DNA of 64,000 nt from Saprospiraceae bacterium. Lineage in GTDB: Bacteria; Bacteroidota; Bacteroidia; Chitinophagales; Saprospiraceae. The stretch's first letter is position 1. Every line of letters starts with the position of its first letter. Location of the stretch: assembly GCA_020848995.1 (NCBI GenBank), contig JADLHA010000048.1:124001-188000 (forward strand). Reading direction: 5' to 3'. Of the stretch, positions 8,238-17,102 are shown piece by piece. A model generated the notes under the pieces. That model ran no database searches and was not told the origin of the DNA. It saw only the letters and a program-made list of their open reading frames with translations. Made by a program: the position numbers and the translations under genes.

Positions 8238-9890
8238 TTATAATAATTGAAATTCAGGCAGCGTGATCAGGTAATTCATCAGGTTGATGAACTGACTCGG
8301 TACGGTGCTGTAATTCAGTGTCCAGGTGCCGTTTTGGTAATAATTCTCCGGAACGAGCGCCTTAAATACCCCTACTGCAGTCTGTATGTATTCCTCGGGA
8401 ATGTCAACTACAAGAAAATAGGAGACGACTGCCCTGACAATGGCTACGGGATCCTGGCTATTCTGGCTGATGGTCTTCAGAAACTCCCGGTATTTTTCTT
8501 TGGTCCGGTCGTATTGCAGGTAATAGGAAAAATGATCTCTGTTGTATTTCCAGCGATTGACCAGGGTAAATTCGTTAAGCCAGGTCCGGTATCCGGGCCA
8601 TCCGGCAACGTTCACCGGGTTAAACAAGCGCTGGCCCAGGTTGGTATTCGAACTATAAATGTTGCTGAGGGTATCCCGGTTCAGGGTGTTGGGGAAATTC
8701 GTTGGATCCAAAACGTCCGCTTTGAAACTGTTGCTCAGCCATTTGTACCGGTAATAATCCTTTCCTTCTTCCATGTCGAGGTTGCGGAAATAGGACAACT
8801 GGTTTTCAATGTGGCTCTTGATGCCCAATCCTATGGTTGCATCGTCAAAGAAATGTTCGCTCTTGAAGAGGGTCTTCAACACGGTGCTGATGTTGAAATT
8901 GCTATTGATGAACACCGTTGCCAGACCATCAATGATGTCATCTGGTGGGTTTTGGTAGACGTAGTATTTATAGAGTTTGCGGCAGATAAAGCGCGCTACT
9001 TCGTTTTTCTTGATTTTGAAGATCAGCTCGTCATGTAGCAACTCGTATTCCGCACGGGCCTTTTGGATCGCTTCGGCATCCGTTGGAGGGACTTTGCCAC
9101 CATTGTTGCCAATGGCCTGGCCAAAGATGAACTTGCCTTTCCAATCGTGGTTATTCCGGTTAAAATAGAACTCGTCGACCTTTGTGGGCGCGATGTAATA
9201 CTTTCCGCTACCAGCCGGAGACTCATAGTAACGAATGTACCATCCGGTGAGCAATCGTGCGGTTTCGGCGATATCTTGTTGAGTGTAATTGCCGACCCCC
9301 ATCGTAAAGAGTTCGAGCAATTCGCGGGCATAGTTCTCGTTGGGCGCGGTTCGGGTATTGTACCGCCCATCCAGGTAGATCAGCATGGAAGGGGTCAAAC
9401 CAATGGCCTTCACAAAGTCCCTGAAATCTCCCAAGGCATGTTTATGGAGCAAATAGTAATACTGGAACACCCAACTTGGGCGGTTTCCGGCCTCGTCGGC
9501 ACCGGTAACAAAGTGGTTAGACCAAAAAAGCACGAGTTTATGCCTGATTCCCTCGCTGATCATGCCACTGAACCACATATGAACCAGCTCGAGGTACTTG
9601 TAATAGGCGTTTGAGTCTTCTGCTATGCTCTGCTCCTTCCAGGCATAGGTGTAATCAATGGTCTTGACTCCCGTTTTCTTTTCTCCCGGCAAGGGGTGAG
9701 CTGCTGCAGTCGTAAACAGGTAGTCAATCAGGACCGAAGGCGAGTTGGAACGGGCAAGGTTGATCAGGGTCAGTGGAGCACCATTGCTCAGCTTGTTGAA
9801 GAGGTGATGTATGCGCTTGTCATTCCAGGGCTTGGACGGATTTGGGACGTACTCCTGCAAACCGCCCGTCAGGCATTTGATGTTGGGCAT
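8238..9890 (-). CDS. DUF1800 family protein
   Basis: A 550-residue DUF1800 protein, mostly helical. Recognisable features are the RIHHLFNKL start, FWSNHFVTG, the NENYARELLELFTMGVGNYTQ-like core (about 185-205), and RLLTGW; the rest includes the region ending GLGIKSH and NVAGWPGY typical of the family. The function of DUF1800 is unknown. No signal peptide or T9SS domain is visible, unlike its partner DUF1501, so it either stays in the cell or is exported by an unrecognised route. It is the first gene of the minus-strand run that continues to the M4 protease. A near-promoter sequence (ATAATTTG) lies upstream on the minus strand but does not match the -7 consensus exactly. Confidence 0.9.
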   Translation of the reverse strand: MPNIKCLTGGLQEYVPNPSKPWNDKRIHHLFNKLSNGAPLTLINLARSNSPSVLIDYLFTTAAAHPLPGEKKTGVKTIDYTYAWKEQSIAEDSNAYYKYLELVHMWFSGMISEGIRHKLVLFWSNHFVTGADEAGNRPSWVFQYYYLLHKHALGDFRDFVKAIGLTPSMLIYLDGRYNTRTAPNENYARELLELFTMGVGNYTQQDIAETARLLTGWYIRYYESPAGSGKYYIAPTKVDEFYFNRNNHDWKGKFIFGQAIGNNGGKVPPTDAEAIQKARAEYELLHDELIFKIKKNEVARFICRKLYKYYVYQNPPDDIIDGLATVFINSNFNISTVLKTLFKSEHFFDDATIGLGIKSHIENQLSYFRNLDMEEGKDYYRYKWLSNSFKADVLDPTNFPNTLNRDTLSNIYSSNTNLGQRLFNPVNVAGWPGYRTWLNEFTLVNRWKYNRDHFSYYLQYDRTKEKYREFLKTISQNSQDPVAIVRAVVSYFLVVDIPEEYIQTAVGVFKALVPENYYQNGTWTLNYSTVPSQFINLMNYLITLPEFQLL

Positions 9891-9944
9891 AAAATCTGTA
9901 TTTTAGCTTGGTAAAAATACAAATTATCATTTGTCCATTTTTTG

Positions 9945-9981
9945 AAAAAACAAAACTCCGGTTGGGTGCAACCGGAGTTTT
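9945..9981 (-). terminator. Rho-independent terminator of dnaK
   Basis: A perfect 12 bp inverted repeat (9952-9963 with 9970-9981; core CTCCGGTT/AACCGGAG) encloses a six-base loop. On the minus strand it is followed by TTTTGTTTTTT. It sits 28 bp after the dnaK stop codon, and also separates dnaK from the DUF1800 operon. Confidence 0.9.
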
Positions 9982-10008
9982 TAATGCAATCGACTGATTT
10001 TAAGTTAC

Positions 10009-11898
10009 TCAGCTCTTATTTACTTCCTCAAATTCGACATCGGTGACTTTTTCGTCGTTGCCATTCTGGTTCGGTGCGTCCTGGCCACCCTGGTTAGACT
10101 GCGCCTGGTACATATCCTGACTTGCTGCCTGCCATGCCTGGTTGAGCAACTCGGTCTGCTTGTCTATTGCTCCCAGATCCTGGGATTTGTGTGCCTCCTT
10201 AAGGCCATTCAATGCAGTTTCAATAGCCGTTTTCTTATCCGCAGGCAACTTGTCGCCAAACTCTGATAGCTGCTTTTCTGTCTGGAAGATCATAGAATCT
10301 GCCTGGTTGATGGCGTCCATGCGCTCCCGCTCTTTTTTGTCCGCCTCCGCATTCATGGCCGCTTCGGCCTTCATGCGCTCCACCTCATCCTTGCTGAGAC
10401 CGGTGGAAGCTTCGATGCGAATGTTTTGCTTTTTCCCGGTGCCTTTATCCTGGGCACTTACATTGAGAATGCCGTTGGCGTCAATGTCAAAACTGACTTC
10501 GATTTGCGGGGTACCACGCTGAGCCGGCGGGATGCCGTCCAGAATAAATCGCCCAACCGAACGGTTGTCCTTGGCCATCGGGCGCTCTCCTTGCAGAATG
10601 TGGATCTCAACGGACGGTTGATTGTCAGCTGCAGTGGAATAAACCTTTGATTTTTTTGCCGGAATGGTCGTATTGGCCTCTATGACAACGTCGTAAACGC
10701 CACCCAGGGTCTCAATCCCCAACGACAGCGGGGTGACATCCAACAACAGCACATCTTTGATTTCGCCTGTAAGGACACCACCCTGAATGGCAGCCCCTAT
10801 GGCAACCACTTCATCGGGGTTGACCCCTTTACTTGGCTTTTTACCAAAGAAATCTTCGACAACCTGTTGTATGCGTGGAATCCTCGTTGAGCCACCCACC
10901 AAAATGATCTCGTCGATGGCACTTTTGCTGATGCCGGCATCGCGGACGGCATCTTCACATGGCTTGAGGGTTCTGGCTATGAGTTCGTCAGCCAATTGCT
11001 CAAATTTGGACCGGGTAATCTTTAGAACCAGGTGTTTCGGTACTCCATCAACTGCGGTTACATAAGGCAAGTTGACTTCGGTCTCCGTGCTACTCGAAAG
11101 CTCGATTTTGGCTTTTTCTGCTGCCTCTTTCAGCCGCTGCAGCGCCATGGGATCTTTTCGCAAATCGATGTTCTCCTGTGCTTTAAAACTCTCTGCCAGG
11201 TGGTCAATGAGCACCTGGTCGAAGTCATCGCCACCGAGATGGGTATCGCCATTTGTCGATTTCACCTCAAAAACGCCCTCTCCAAGCTCTAAAATCGAAA
11301 TGTCGAATGTTCCACCACCAAGGTCGTAAACCGCGATGGTCATGTCCTTGCTCTTTTTGTCGAGCCCGTAGGCCAGCGCGGCAGCAGTGGGTTCGTTGAT
11401 GATGCGCTTCACCGTCAGTCCTGCTATTTCTCCAGCCTCTTTTGTTGCCTGCCGCTGAGAATCGTTAAAATAGGCGGGTACTGTAATTACGGCCTCCGTC
11501 ACTTCATGGCCGAGAAAGTCCTCTGCGGTCTTTTTCATCTTTTGAAGCACAATGGCCGATAATTCCTGGGGCGTGTATTGCCTTCCGTCAATATTGACCC
11601 TCACCGTATTGTTGTCGCCTTTCTCCACCTTATACGCCATCCGCCCAGCCTCCTTGGTGGATTCGTCGTAACGACCTCCCATGAAACGCTTAATGGAGGA
11701 AATGGTCCTCTTGGGATTGGTAATGGCCTGTCGTTTGGCGGGGTCGCCTACCTTGCGTTCGCCGTTATCCAGAAAAGCAACGACCGATGGAGTGGTCCTT
11801 CGTCCCTCGTCATTCGCAATGACTACGGGCTCATTGCCCTCCATGACCGCCACACATGAATTTGTCGTTCCAAGGTCTATTCCAATGATCTTTCCCAT
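10009..11898 (-). CDS. dnaK: Molecular chaperone DnaK (Hsp70)
   Basis: A 629-residue full-length DnaK. The nucleotide-binding domain (1-380) opens with [18 protein letters not shown] and contains [14 protein letters not shown] and VGGSTRIP. The substrate-binding domain follows, with the [14 protein letters not shown] linker region. A helical lid ends in a Q/N/G-rich tail (about 595-620) and [10 protein letters not shown]. DnaK folds and disaggregates proteins with DnaJ and GrpE, neither of which is adjacent. It appears monocistronic, with terminators on both sides. No clear CIRCE or heat-shock element is visible; a 12 bp palindrome TGCCATATGGCA lies at 11933-11944, just upstream, without a known role. 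Confidence 0.98.
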   Translation of the reverse strand: MGKIIGIDLGTTNSCVAVMEGNEPVVIANDEGRRTTPSVVAFLDNGERKVGDPAKRQAITNPKRTISSIKRFMGGRYDESTKEAGRMAYKVEKGDNNTVRVNIDGRQYTPQELSAIVLQKMKKTAEDFLGHEVTEAVITVPAYFNDSQRQATKEAGEIAGLTVKRIINEPTAAALAYGLDKKSKDMTIAVYDLGGGTFDISILELGEGVFEVKSTNGDTHLGGDDFDQVLIDHLAESFKAQENIDLRKDPMALQRLKEAAEKAKIELSSSTETEVNLPYVTAVDGVPKHLVLKITRSKFEQLADELIARTLKPCEDAVRDAGISKSAIDEIILVGGSTRIPRIQQVVEDFFGKKPSKGVNPDEVVAIGAAIQGGVLTGEIKDVLLLDVTPLSLGIETLGGVYDVVIEANTTIPAKKSKVYSTAADNQPSVEIHILQGERPMAKDNRSVGRFILDGIPPAQRGTPQIEVSFDIDANGILNVSAQDKGTGKKQNIRIEASTGLSKDEVERMKAEAAMNAEADKKERERMDAINQADSMIFQTEKQLSEFGDKLPADKKTAIETALNGLKEAHKSQDLGAIDKQTELLNQAWQAASQDMYQAQSNQGGQDAPNQNGNDEKVTDVEFEEVNKS

Positions 11899-12002
11899 CT
11901 TATTTTTTTAATATCTGTTCGTCAATCTGTATGCCATATGGCAAATTCACCCTTTCTGTCAGCAGGTGGGCAATCAAAGTGTAAACTATGGCAGAGATGT
12001 GT

Positions 12003-12026
12003 AAAAAACCTGCCAATTAGGCAGGT
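12003..12026 (-). terminator. Rho-independent terminator of the DUF4249-like gene
   Basis: A 7 bp stem (ACCTGCC at 12008-12014 with GGCAGGT at 12020-12026) with a five-base loop, followed on the minus strand by TTTTTT. It starts directly after the stop codon of the lipoprotein gene and insulates it from dnaK. Confidence 0.88.
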
Positions 12027-12027
12027 C

Positions 12028-13035
12028 CTATTTAAAATTGAGTTCCCTTGTCAGGGGGTGCGCCTGAATCGAATCCAGGGTAGGAGGCTCTGGATTGATG
12101 GATTTGATGACCGTGAATTTAGAGCTGAAGATGCCAAATCCTACAGAGAGGTTGGTATATCTGGGAATTTCCTGGGAGGCCGTAATTCCGGTATTGGCGT
12201 TTAGCACGTCAAAATACTCCTTGAGTTCGGGGCCGCCTCCGGTCAATACAAATTCGAGTTTTAACAAATAGCGTTCTATGCCGCTTGCAGGTTGCAGTTG
12301 TTCGTGTAAAACATTGTACAGGCTTGAACCGAATACCTTTGTGCTGGTAAAGAGCTCGCCGCTACCTTCGCGGCCCGGGAGGTTTTTAGCAATCGGCATA
12401 TCCAATATTTTAGTGGTGGATTGGCCGGAAATCAGGTCTACTTCTTCCACGTAAACGAGTGCTTTCAAATCAAAAACCCGCGCATTTGAACGGTGCTTCC
12501 ACTGAAAGTCAAAGCTATTGACGGTAAAAAACTTAAGCTGACGGGTGAGGTCATCCGGAAAACTGAACCGCAGGTCGCTAACGGCTGCAATATCGGCGGT
12601 GACCTGTTCTGGAAGGCCGGGGGCATCCACTCTCAACTGGAGACTGTCTCCACCATTCAACTTTACCAGTTTTGAAGCAATTTTATAGAGGTAATTCGGC
12701 GACTGGGCAAAAGGGCCTGGCTTTCGAGGATACCCTTCGAGGTTGCCATCTACCCTCAGCAAGGCAAATTCTAAATTTTGAGTTTTATTAAACAGGCGAA
12801 CATCTGCCTGCGGATAGTAGAGTGAATCTGGATTCTGCGCAATGGTAGTGGCTGCAATGTCTTCACTCACGAAAGCCTTTTCGACGCGTATGTAATAGGC
12901 ACTGTCTGTGCGGTCGAGCAGGCCATACACCACCGGAATGGGTTTTGCTGGTTCCGTAAGCTGAAAATCCTCTGAACAGGCAGTCAATAAGCTGGCTACA
13001 GCCGCCAGCCATACAGGCATCCGGGTTCTCTTCAT
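12028..13035 (-). CDS. DUF4249-like outer-membrane lipoprotein
   Basis: A 335-residue protein whose N-terminus has a short basic region, a hydrophobic stretch and the lipobox LLTAC (Cys 20), so it should be a lipoprotein. The segment KPIPVVYGLLDRTDSAYYIR shortly after the lipobox is the characteristic opening of DUF4249 proteins of Bacteroidota, which are often linked to TonB-dependent transport, but no TonB receptor is adjacent here. The biochemical role is unknown. The gene stands alone: a -7 box lies 4 bp before its ATG and a terminator follows its stop. It diverges from panB. Confidence 0.72.
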   Translation of the reverse strand: MKRTRMPVWLAAVASLLTACSEDFQLTEPAKPIPVVYGLLDRTDSAYYIRVEKAFVSEDIAATTIAQNPDSLYYPQADVRLFNKTQNLEFALLRVDGNLEGYPRKPGPFAQSPNYLYKIASKLVKLNGGDSLQLRVDAPGLPEQVTADIAAVSDLRFSFPDDLTRQLKFFTVNSFDFQWKHRSNARVFDLKALVYVEEVDLISGQSTTKILDMPIAKNLPGREGSGELFTSTKVFGSSLYNVLHEQLQPASGIERYLLKLEFVLTGGGPELKEYFDVLNANTGITASQEIPRYTNLSVGFGIFSSKFTVIKSINPEPPTLDSIQAHPLTRELNFK

Positions 13036-13039
13036 GTGG

Positions 13040-13047
13040 CAAAGATA
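13040..13047 (-). promoter_or_regulatory. -7 promoter box for the DUF4249-like gene
   Basis: TATCTTTG on the minus strand matches the Bacteroidota -7 consensus TAnnTTTG. Only four bases separate it from the ATG, so transcription would begin at or next to the start codon. No TTG is seen at the expected -33 distance. Confidence 0.6.
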
Positions 13048-13126
13048 ATGACCTTATTAGCGAAATAACCGGCCGCGACCCAGTTAAAAGATGCAACGCC
13101 GGAAACCTGCTCAATTCAAATTCCCA

Positions 13127-13134
13127 TACCTTTG
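13127..13134 (+). promoter_or_regulatory. -7 promoter box for panB
   Basis: TACCTTTG fits TAnnTTTG and lies four bases before the panB ATG at 13139, implying an mRNA with almost no leader. No clear -33 TTG is visible. Confidence 0.5.
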
Positions 13135-13138
13135 GGGC

Positions 13139-13954
13139 ATGTCCGTCCATAAAAACATCCGGCGTGTGACCACCAACACGCTTCACGAAATGAAGCGCAA
13201 CGGAGTTCGAATTGCCATGCTCACGGCCTACGATTATTCTATGGCGCGCCTGTTGGACCGGGCAGAAATCGACATACTGCTCGTTGGGGACTCGGCATCC
13301 AACGTTATGGCAGGCCATGAGACGACCCTGCCCATAACCCTGGACCAGATGATTTATCACGCTCAGTCTGTCGTGCGCGCTGTGGAGAGGGCTCTCGTCG
13401 TGGTGGATATGCCTTTTGGGTCTTATCAGGGAAATAGCCGACTGGCCCTTGAATCGGCCATCCGGATCATGAAGGAAAGTGGCGCACATGCCGTAAAACT
13501 TGAAGGCGGCGAAGAAATCCAGGAGTCAGTAAAGCGGATACTGACGGCGGGGATTCCCGTCATGGGGCACCTTGGGCTCACTCCACAATCCATTTACAAG
13601 TTTGGCACCTATGTGGTGCGGGCTAAGGAAGACGCTGAGGCGGAAAAGCTAAAACACGATGCGATGGTGTTGCAGGAATCCGGATGCTTCGCCCTGGTCT
13701 TGGAAAAAATACCGGCCGCGTTAGCTGGAGAAGTGAGTAGGTCGCTGGCAATCCCCACCATAGGCATTGGCGCCGGCGCCGGTACAGACGGACAAGTCCT
13801 GGTCAGCCATGATATGCTGGGCATCAACCACGAGTTTCATCCCCGGTTCCTTAGAAGGTATGCCAATTTGCATGAAATCATCGACACGGTGGTTAAGCAG
13901 TACATCGACGATGTGAAATCAGGTGATTTCCCTGGCCCTAACGAGCAGTATTGA
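13139..13954 (+). CDS. panB: 3-methyl-2-oxobutanoate hydroxymethyltransferase
   Basis: A 271-residue PanB, which transfers a hydroxymethyl group from 5,10-methylene-tetrahydrofolate to 2-oxoisovalerate, giving ketopantoate for pantothenate and CoA synthesis. Visible motifs: [14 protein letters not shown], the metal-binding [46 protein letters not shown] and the catalytic [11 protein letters not shown]. The ATG at 13139 gives a family-like start ([22 protein letters not shown]); an in-frame upstream start would lie inside the promoter region. Its TGA overlaps the ATG of the next gene by one base. CoA synthesis also has coaD in this window, but far away. Confidence 0.97.
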   Translation: MSVHKNIRRVTTNTLHEMKRNGVRIAMLTAYDYSMARLLDRAEIDILLVGDSASNVMAGHETTLPITLDQMIYHAQSVVRAVERALVVVDMPFGSYQGNSRLALESAIRIMKESGAHAVKLEGGEEIQESVKRILTAGIPVMGHLGLTPQSIYKFGTYVVRAKEDAEAEKLKHDAMVLQESGCFALVLEKIPAALAGEVSRSLAIPTIGIGAGAGTDGQVLVSHDMLGINHEFHPRFLRRYANLHEIIDTVVKQYIDDVKSGDFPGPNEQY

Positions 13955-14979
13955 TGGTATTGCGCAAGGCCCTACGCCTGTTTTTCCTTTCCGTTGCGAT
14001 CTGTGCGCTTGCTTTGGTTTGGCTTGCCTATTATGCGGCTTTTAAGCCGAACGTTCGATCTGGAGGTGAATACCATGAGCTATTTCTTACCGACGAAGAA
14101 AGCTTCGCCACGCTACCCACCGCTTTGGATACCCTGCTGAAGGATCCTTGCTCTTTCGACCGATTGCGTCGCATCATGAGGGTCAAATCATGGAAACCCG
14201 GCCATTACCTGCTCAGGAAAGGAATGAGCAACCTTGCCATACTCAACAAGATTCGCCGGGGCCATCAGGATCCTGTCAATCTTACCTTAAACAACACCAG
14301 GGATGTCTATCAACTGAGCGGAGTGCTGGGCCGGCAATTGATGATCGATTCAGCGGAGTGGGCAAAGGCATTCACCGACAGCCTTTTTATGTACACCCAA
14401 CACCTTGACCCTCAAAAGCTGCTCTGCACATTTATTCCAAATACCTACCAGGTGTATTGGACGCTATCTGTAGAAAAGCTCCTGGCCAGAATGCGCGAAG
14501 AATCCCTATCCTTTTGGGATGCCGGTAACCGGATGGCCCTTGCAGACACCCTTGGCCTCACGACAGACGAAGTTTACATCTTGGCTTCCATCGTCGAAAA
14601 GGAAACGCGGGTGGAAGATGAGAAAGGGCTCATAGCCAGGGTCTATCTGAATCGTTTGCAACAGGGCATCAAGCTGCAGGCAGACCCGACAGTGGTGTAC
14701 GCTTTGGGTTCTACTGAAATTATGCGCGTACTGAATGAACACCTACGCGTGGAATCACCGTATAACACCTACTTGTACGATGGACTTCCACCCGGACCCA
14801 TTTATATGCCTTCGATTGCCACAATGGATTCCGTTCTCCGTTGCCCTTCCCACTCTTACCTGTTTTTCTGTGCCAAGCCGGGTTTTGAGGGCAGACACGC
14901 ATTTGCAGAAACCCTGAGGGGGCACGCCCAAAACGCATCGCAGTATCGGAGGTGGCTGGATAAAGAACGGATCCGCTGA
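13954..14979 (+). CDS. mltG: Endolytic transglycosylase MltG-like protein
   Basis: A 341-residue YceG/MltG-family protein anchored by one N-terminal transmembrane segment (about 8-28). The catalytic region has the family signature ILASIVEKETR with the active-site glutamate, YLNRLQQGIKLQADPTVVYA and SPYNTYLYDGLPPGPI. MltG cuts nascent glycan strands in the periplasm and limits peptidoglycan length. The sequence from 15 to 80 corresponds to the usual LysM-like part. The ATG at 13954 overlaps the panB stop (TGATG), so the two are probably co-transcribed and translationally coupled. Confidence 0.93.
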   Translation: MVLRKALRLFFLSVAICALALVWLAYYAAFKPNVRSGGEYHELFLTDEESFATLPTALDTLLKDPCSFDRLRRIMRVKSWKPGHYLLRKGMSNLAILNKIRRGHQDPVNLTLNNTRDVYQLSGVLGRQLMIDSAEWAKAFTDSLFMYTQHLDPQKLLCTFIPNTYQVYWTLSVEKLLARMREESLSFWDAGNRMALADTLGLTTDEVYILASIVEKETRVEDEKGLIARVYLNRLQQGIKLQADPTVVYALGSTEIMRVLNEHLRVESPYNTYLYDGLPPGPIYMPSIATMDSVLRCPSHSYLFFCAKPGFEGRHAFAETLRGHAQNASQYRRWLDKERIR

Positions 14980-15231
14980 AATGTAACAAGACCTTGACCC
15001 TTTGGGGCTCCCCTCCCCTGCTTTTGATGTCTGTGCACTGGGTATCAGCAGGGAAACGTCCAAACGGAGATGACCTCTGGCATCAAGGGGCATGCTCATT
15101 CCATCCGTACCACGATGCCGCATAGACGATTGCCCAATCGTTTTAAAGGGTTGCAAAAAGCAAGAATCACGAGATGTTGCGGTTAGGCTTGGGCTCGGCC
15201 TTAATGATGGGCGGTTTAATCGGTCAAAAGC
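14980..15231 (+). other. Intergenic region between converging genes
   Basis: About 250 bp without a convincing coding region or RNA gene. The only structure I see is a small hairpin (15126-15141) followed by TTTT, listed separately as a possible mltG terminator. Confidence 0.6.
15126..15144 (+). terminator. Possible terminator downstream of mltG
   Basis: Six-bp stem ACGATT/AATCGT with a four-base loop, followed by TTTT. It lies about 150 bp after the mltG stop; the stem is short, so this is weak. Confidence 0.35.
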
Positions 15232-15777
15232 TCATTTTTCGCCATTGCCTGCCTCGGGTAGCTTGTCGGAGCGCTTAAGTTTGATTTGCCAGGGGTTGTT
15301 GCCGTATTTCGCGGTTCCAATGAGCAGCATGTTGGAAGGGTCGTATTTGACTTTCCATTCTGAAGCGGCAGTGTCCGACCTCAATTCCAACAGGCCCTCT
15401 GACCCGTTGTCTGAATACAGGTAAAAGCCCTTTTCCGTCGTGTCCTGGTAAAGTCCGCGGGCAAAAGTGCCCCCGGGTTTCAAGTCGAGCCACTGCCCCT
15501 CGTAGAGGTTCTTTTTAGGCGTAGGGTCTTTAATGGACAGCGCAAAATAATAGTGCCACACCTGGTCGACAACCTCTGCTTTGTCCTTTTGGGTTTTAGA
15601 CTTGGAAATGAAGTCCGGATCTGGTTTATTCATCACAGGAGCAGGAGGAACGACCTCCTGGGTAACAACCGGCTCTGAACCGGTGGTCTCAGCCGTTTCG
15701 GCGGCTGGCTCCGCCTTATCTTTGCAGGAGGCGATCAGCAGAGTAAAGCAAAACAGGGCGATGGCTTTATTCGTCAT
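15232..15777 (-). CDS. Small lipoprotein of unknown function
   Basis: A 181-residue protein with an N-terminal hydrophobic segment and lipobox LIASC (Cys 18), followed by a charged low-complexity linker rich in Glu, Ala, Thr and Pro (about 20-55). The remaining 120 residues form a compact region with YEGQWLDLKPGGTFARGLY, suggestive of a beta-rich domain in which a concise description of the fold cannot be given from sequence alone. I chose the ATG at 15777; an upstream extension of the frame would run into tilS and has no signal peptide. A full promoter (TTG-N19-TAACTTTG) lies upstream. I do not recognise a family. Confidence 0.75.
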   Translation of the reverse strand: MTNKAIALFCFTLLIASCKDKAEPAAETAETTGSEPVVTQEVVPPAPVMNKPDPDFISKSKTQKDKAEVVDQVWHYYFALSIKDPTPKKNLYEGQWLDLKPGGTFARGLYQDTTEKGFYLYSDNGSEGLLELRSDTAASEWKVKYDPSNMLLIGTAKYGNNPWQIKLKRSDKLPEAGNGEK

Positions 15778-15789
15778 AATGAACGGTAG

Positions 15790-17100
15790 ATGGTTGATGT
15801 GCGCAAAGTTATCCAAAATTCCCCTTTCCTCAAGAGCGGAGAAAAGCTGCTGGTTGCGGTCAGCGGAGGGCTGGACTCCATGGTGCTCGCCCACGCGCTT
15901 ATCACAGGAGGATGGAATCTGGCACTCGCTCATGTAAACTATGGTTTGCGTGGCCTTGAGTCGGATCTGGACGAAGACCTCATCCGGAAATTTTCAAAAG
16001 AGCACAACATAGAATTGTTTGTCAACCGCATTGCCCTCCCGGTGCGTGGCAATTTACAGGAGCATGCACGAAATGCCCGGTATCGCTTCTTCGAATCATT
16101 GCGGGCATCCTCGGGATTTGATCGCATCCTGACCGCCCACCATGCGGATGACGTACTCGAAGGGTTTTTTCTTCATTTCGCAAGAGGTGCCGGCTTGAAA
16201 GGGTTGAAACCTATGGAACCCGTCTCAGGTCATATTGTCAGGCCCTTGCTCAATGTGTGGAAGTCTGAATTGCTCGCGTATGCGAAGGCAAACTATGTTG
16301 CGTACCGAGATGATTCAAGCAATGCGGCACAGGATTACGACCGCAATTTTATCAGGCATTCCATCCTGCCGGGTCTGATCGCGCGATTTCCGGGGTTCCG
16401 CAAAAGTGCTATGCACAGCTTGCGCATTCTTTCGGATCACCATCGCCTGTTCGTCGAACACTATGTGCAATGGAAGCAGACTTCTGTCGTTGAATCCATC
16501 CACGACGGGATTGTACGCATCAACGTTGATCAAGACGCTCTTTTTGTAAGGCAATTTCTTGCCGAACTCCGCTTTCATCCCGCGGTCATTGAGAACATCA
16601 TACAGTCGCTCAATAAGCCGGGGCGCAAGTTCGTGAGCCGCACCGGGGCAAATGTATTCATCCGCAGCGATGCCCTCATTTATGTTGAAGAGCCTGTTAC
16701 GACATTGGAAACCGTCTCCATTTCAGGCGATGATGCGCGAATGATCATTGAATCGGGAAGTCTCAGCCTCACAAACATCGACGTCAGTGATGTCGACGGT
16801 ACATTGAGCGCAACTCCTTTTTGTGCCTACTTTGATAAAGATTCGTTAAATCTGCCCCTTCACATCCGCTCCTGGAGACCGGGCGACAGGATCCGGCCAA
16901 TGGGCATGAAAGGCCGCCACCGGAAAGTTCAGGACATTTATTCCGATCATAAACTGAGCATCCCGGAAAAAAGTAAACAACCAATTATATGCGATCATTT
17001 GGGCGAAGTGCTGTGGATACCCGGATTGGTGCGCTCTGAACATGCTGAATTCAATGCCCAAACGAAAAGAATCGTCTGTATGCAATGGCAGAAGGAGTAA
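15790..17100 (+). CDS. tilS: tRNA(Ile)-lysidine synthase
   Basis: A 436-residue TilS, which attaches lysine to C34 of the CAU-anticodon tRNA(Ile) so that it reads AUA. The PP-loop ATP pyrophosphatase motif SGGLDS is at 25-30, followed by LAHVNYGLRG, the RNARYRFF element and TAHHADDVLEGFF. The C-terminal domain includes RSWRPGDRIRPMGMKGRHRKVQDIYSD (in shorter form RPGDRI and KVQDIYSD), the tRNA-recognition TilS-C domain. The gene diverges from a lipoprotein only 12 bp away, whose promoter lies inside the first tilS codons. It converges on the next minus-strand gene with a 2 bp gap. Confidence 0.96.
   Translation: MVDVRKVIQNSPFLKSGEKLLVAVSGGLDSMVLAHALITGGWNLALAHVNYGLRGLESDLDEDLIRKFSKEHNIELFVNRIALPVRGNLQEHARNARYRFFESLRASSGFDRILTAHHADDVLEGFFLHFARGAGLKGLKPMEPVSGHIVRPLLNVWKSELLAYAKANYVAYRDDSSNAAQDYDRNFIRHSILPGLIARFPGFRKSAMHSLRILSDHHRLFVEHYVQWKQTSVVESIHDGIVRINVDQDALFVRQFLAELRFHPAVIENIIQSLNKPGRKFVSRTGANVFIRSDALIYVEEPVTTLETVSISGDDARMIIESGSLSLTNIDVSDVDGTLSATPFCAYFDKDSLNLPLHIRSWRPGDRIRPMGMKGRHRKVQDIYSDHKLSIPEKSKQPIICDHLGEVLWIPGLVRSEHAEFNAQTKRIVCMQWQKE
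15804..15833 (-). promoter_or_regulatory. Promoter of the small lipoprotein (inside tilS)
   Basis: On the minus strand TTG (15831-15833), a 19 bp spacer and TAACTTTG (15804-15811) give an almost ideal Bacteroidota sigma-ABfr promoter. It lies wholly inside the first codons of tilS on the other strand and would give a leader of roughly 20 bases for the lipoprotein mRNA. Confidence 0.72.
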
Positions 17101-17102
17101 GT

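Noticed and set aside
10426..10650. Plus-strand frames inside dnaK, glnS and other conserved genes
   Set aside because: They are shadow frames of well-supported genes with no conserved domains of their own.
11933..11944. Palindrome TGCCATATGGCA upstream of dnaK as a heat-shock element
   Set aside because: It does not match CIRCE or sigma-32 sites, and 12 bp palindromes of this kind occur by chance; noted only in the dnaK entry.
15092..15424. Plus-strand open frame of about 110 codons
   Set aside because: It overlaps the small lipoprotein gene on the other strand, which has a promoter, lipobox and proper start.
15717..15724. TATCTTTG inside the small lipoprotein gene as a tilS promoter
   Set aside because: It fits the -7 consensus and is in the right direction, but has no TTG at the -33 distance and lies 65 bp upstream within a coding region; not listed as a feature.
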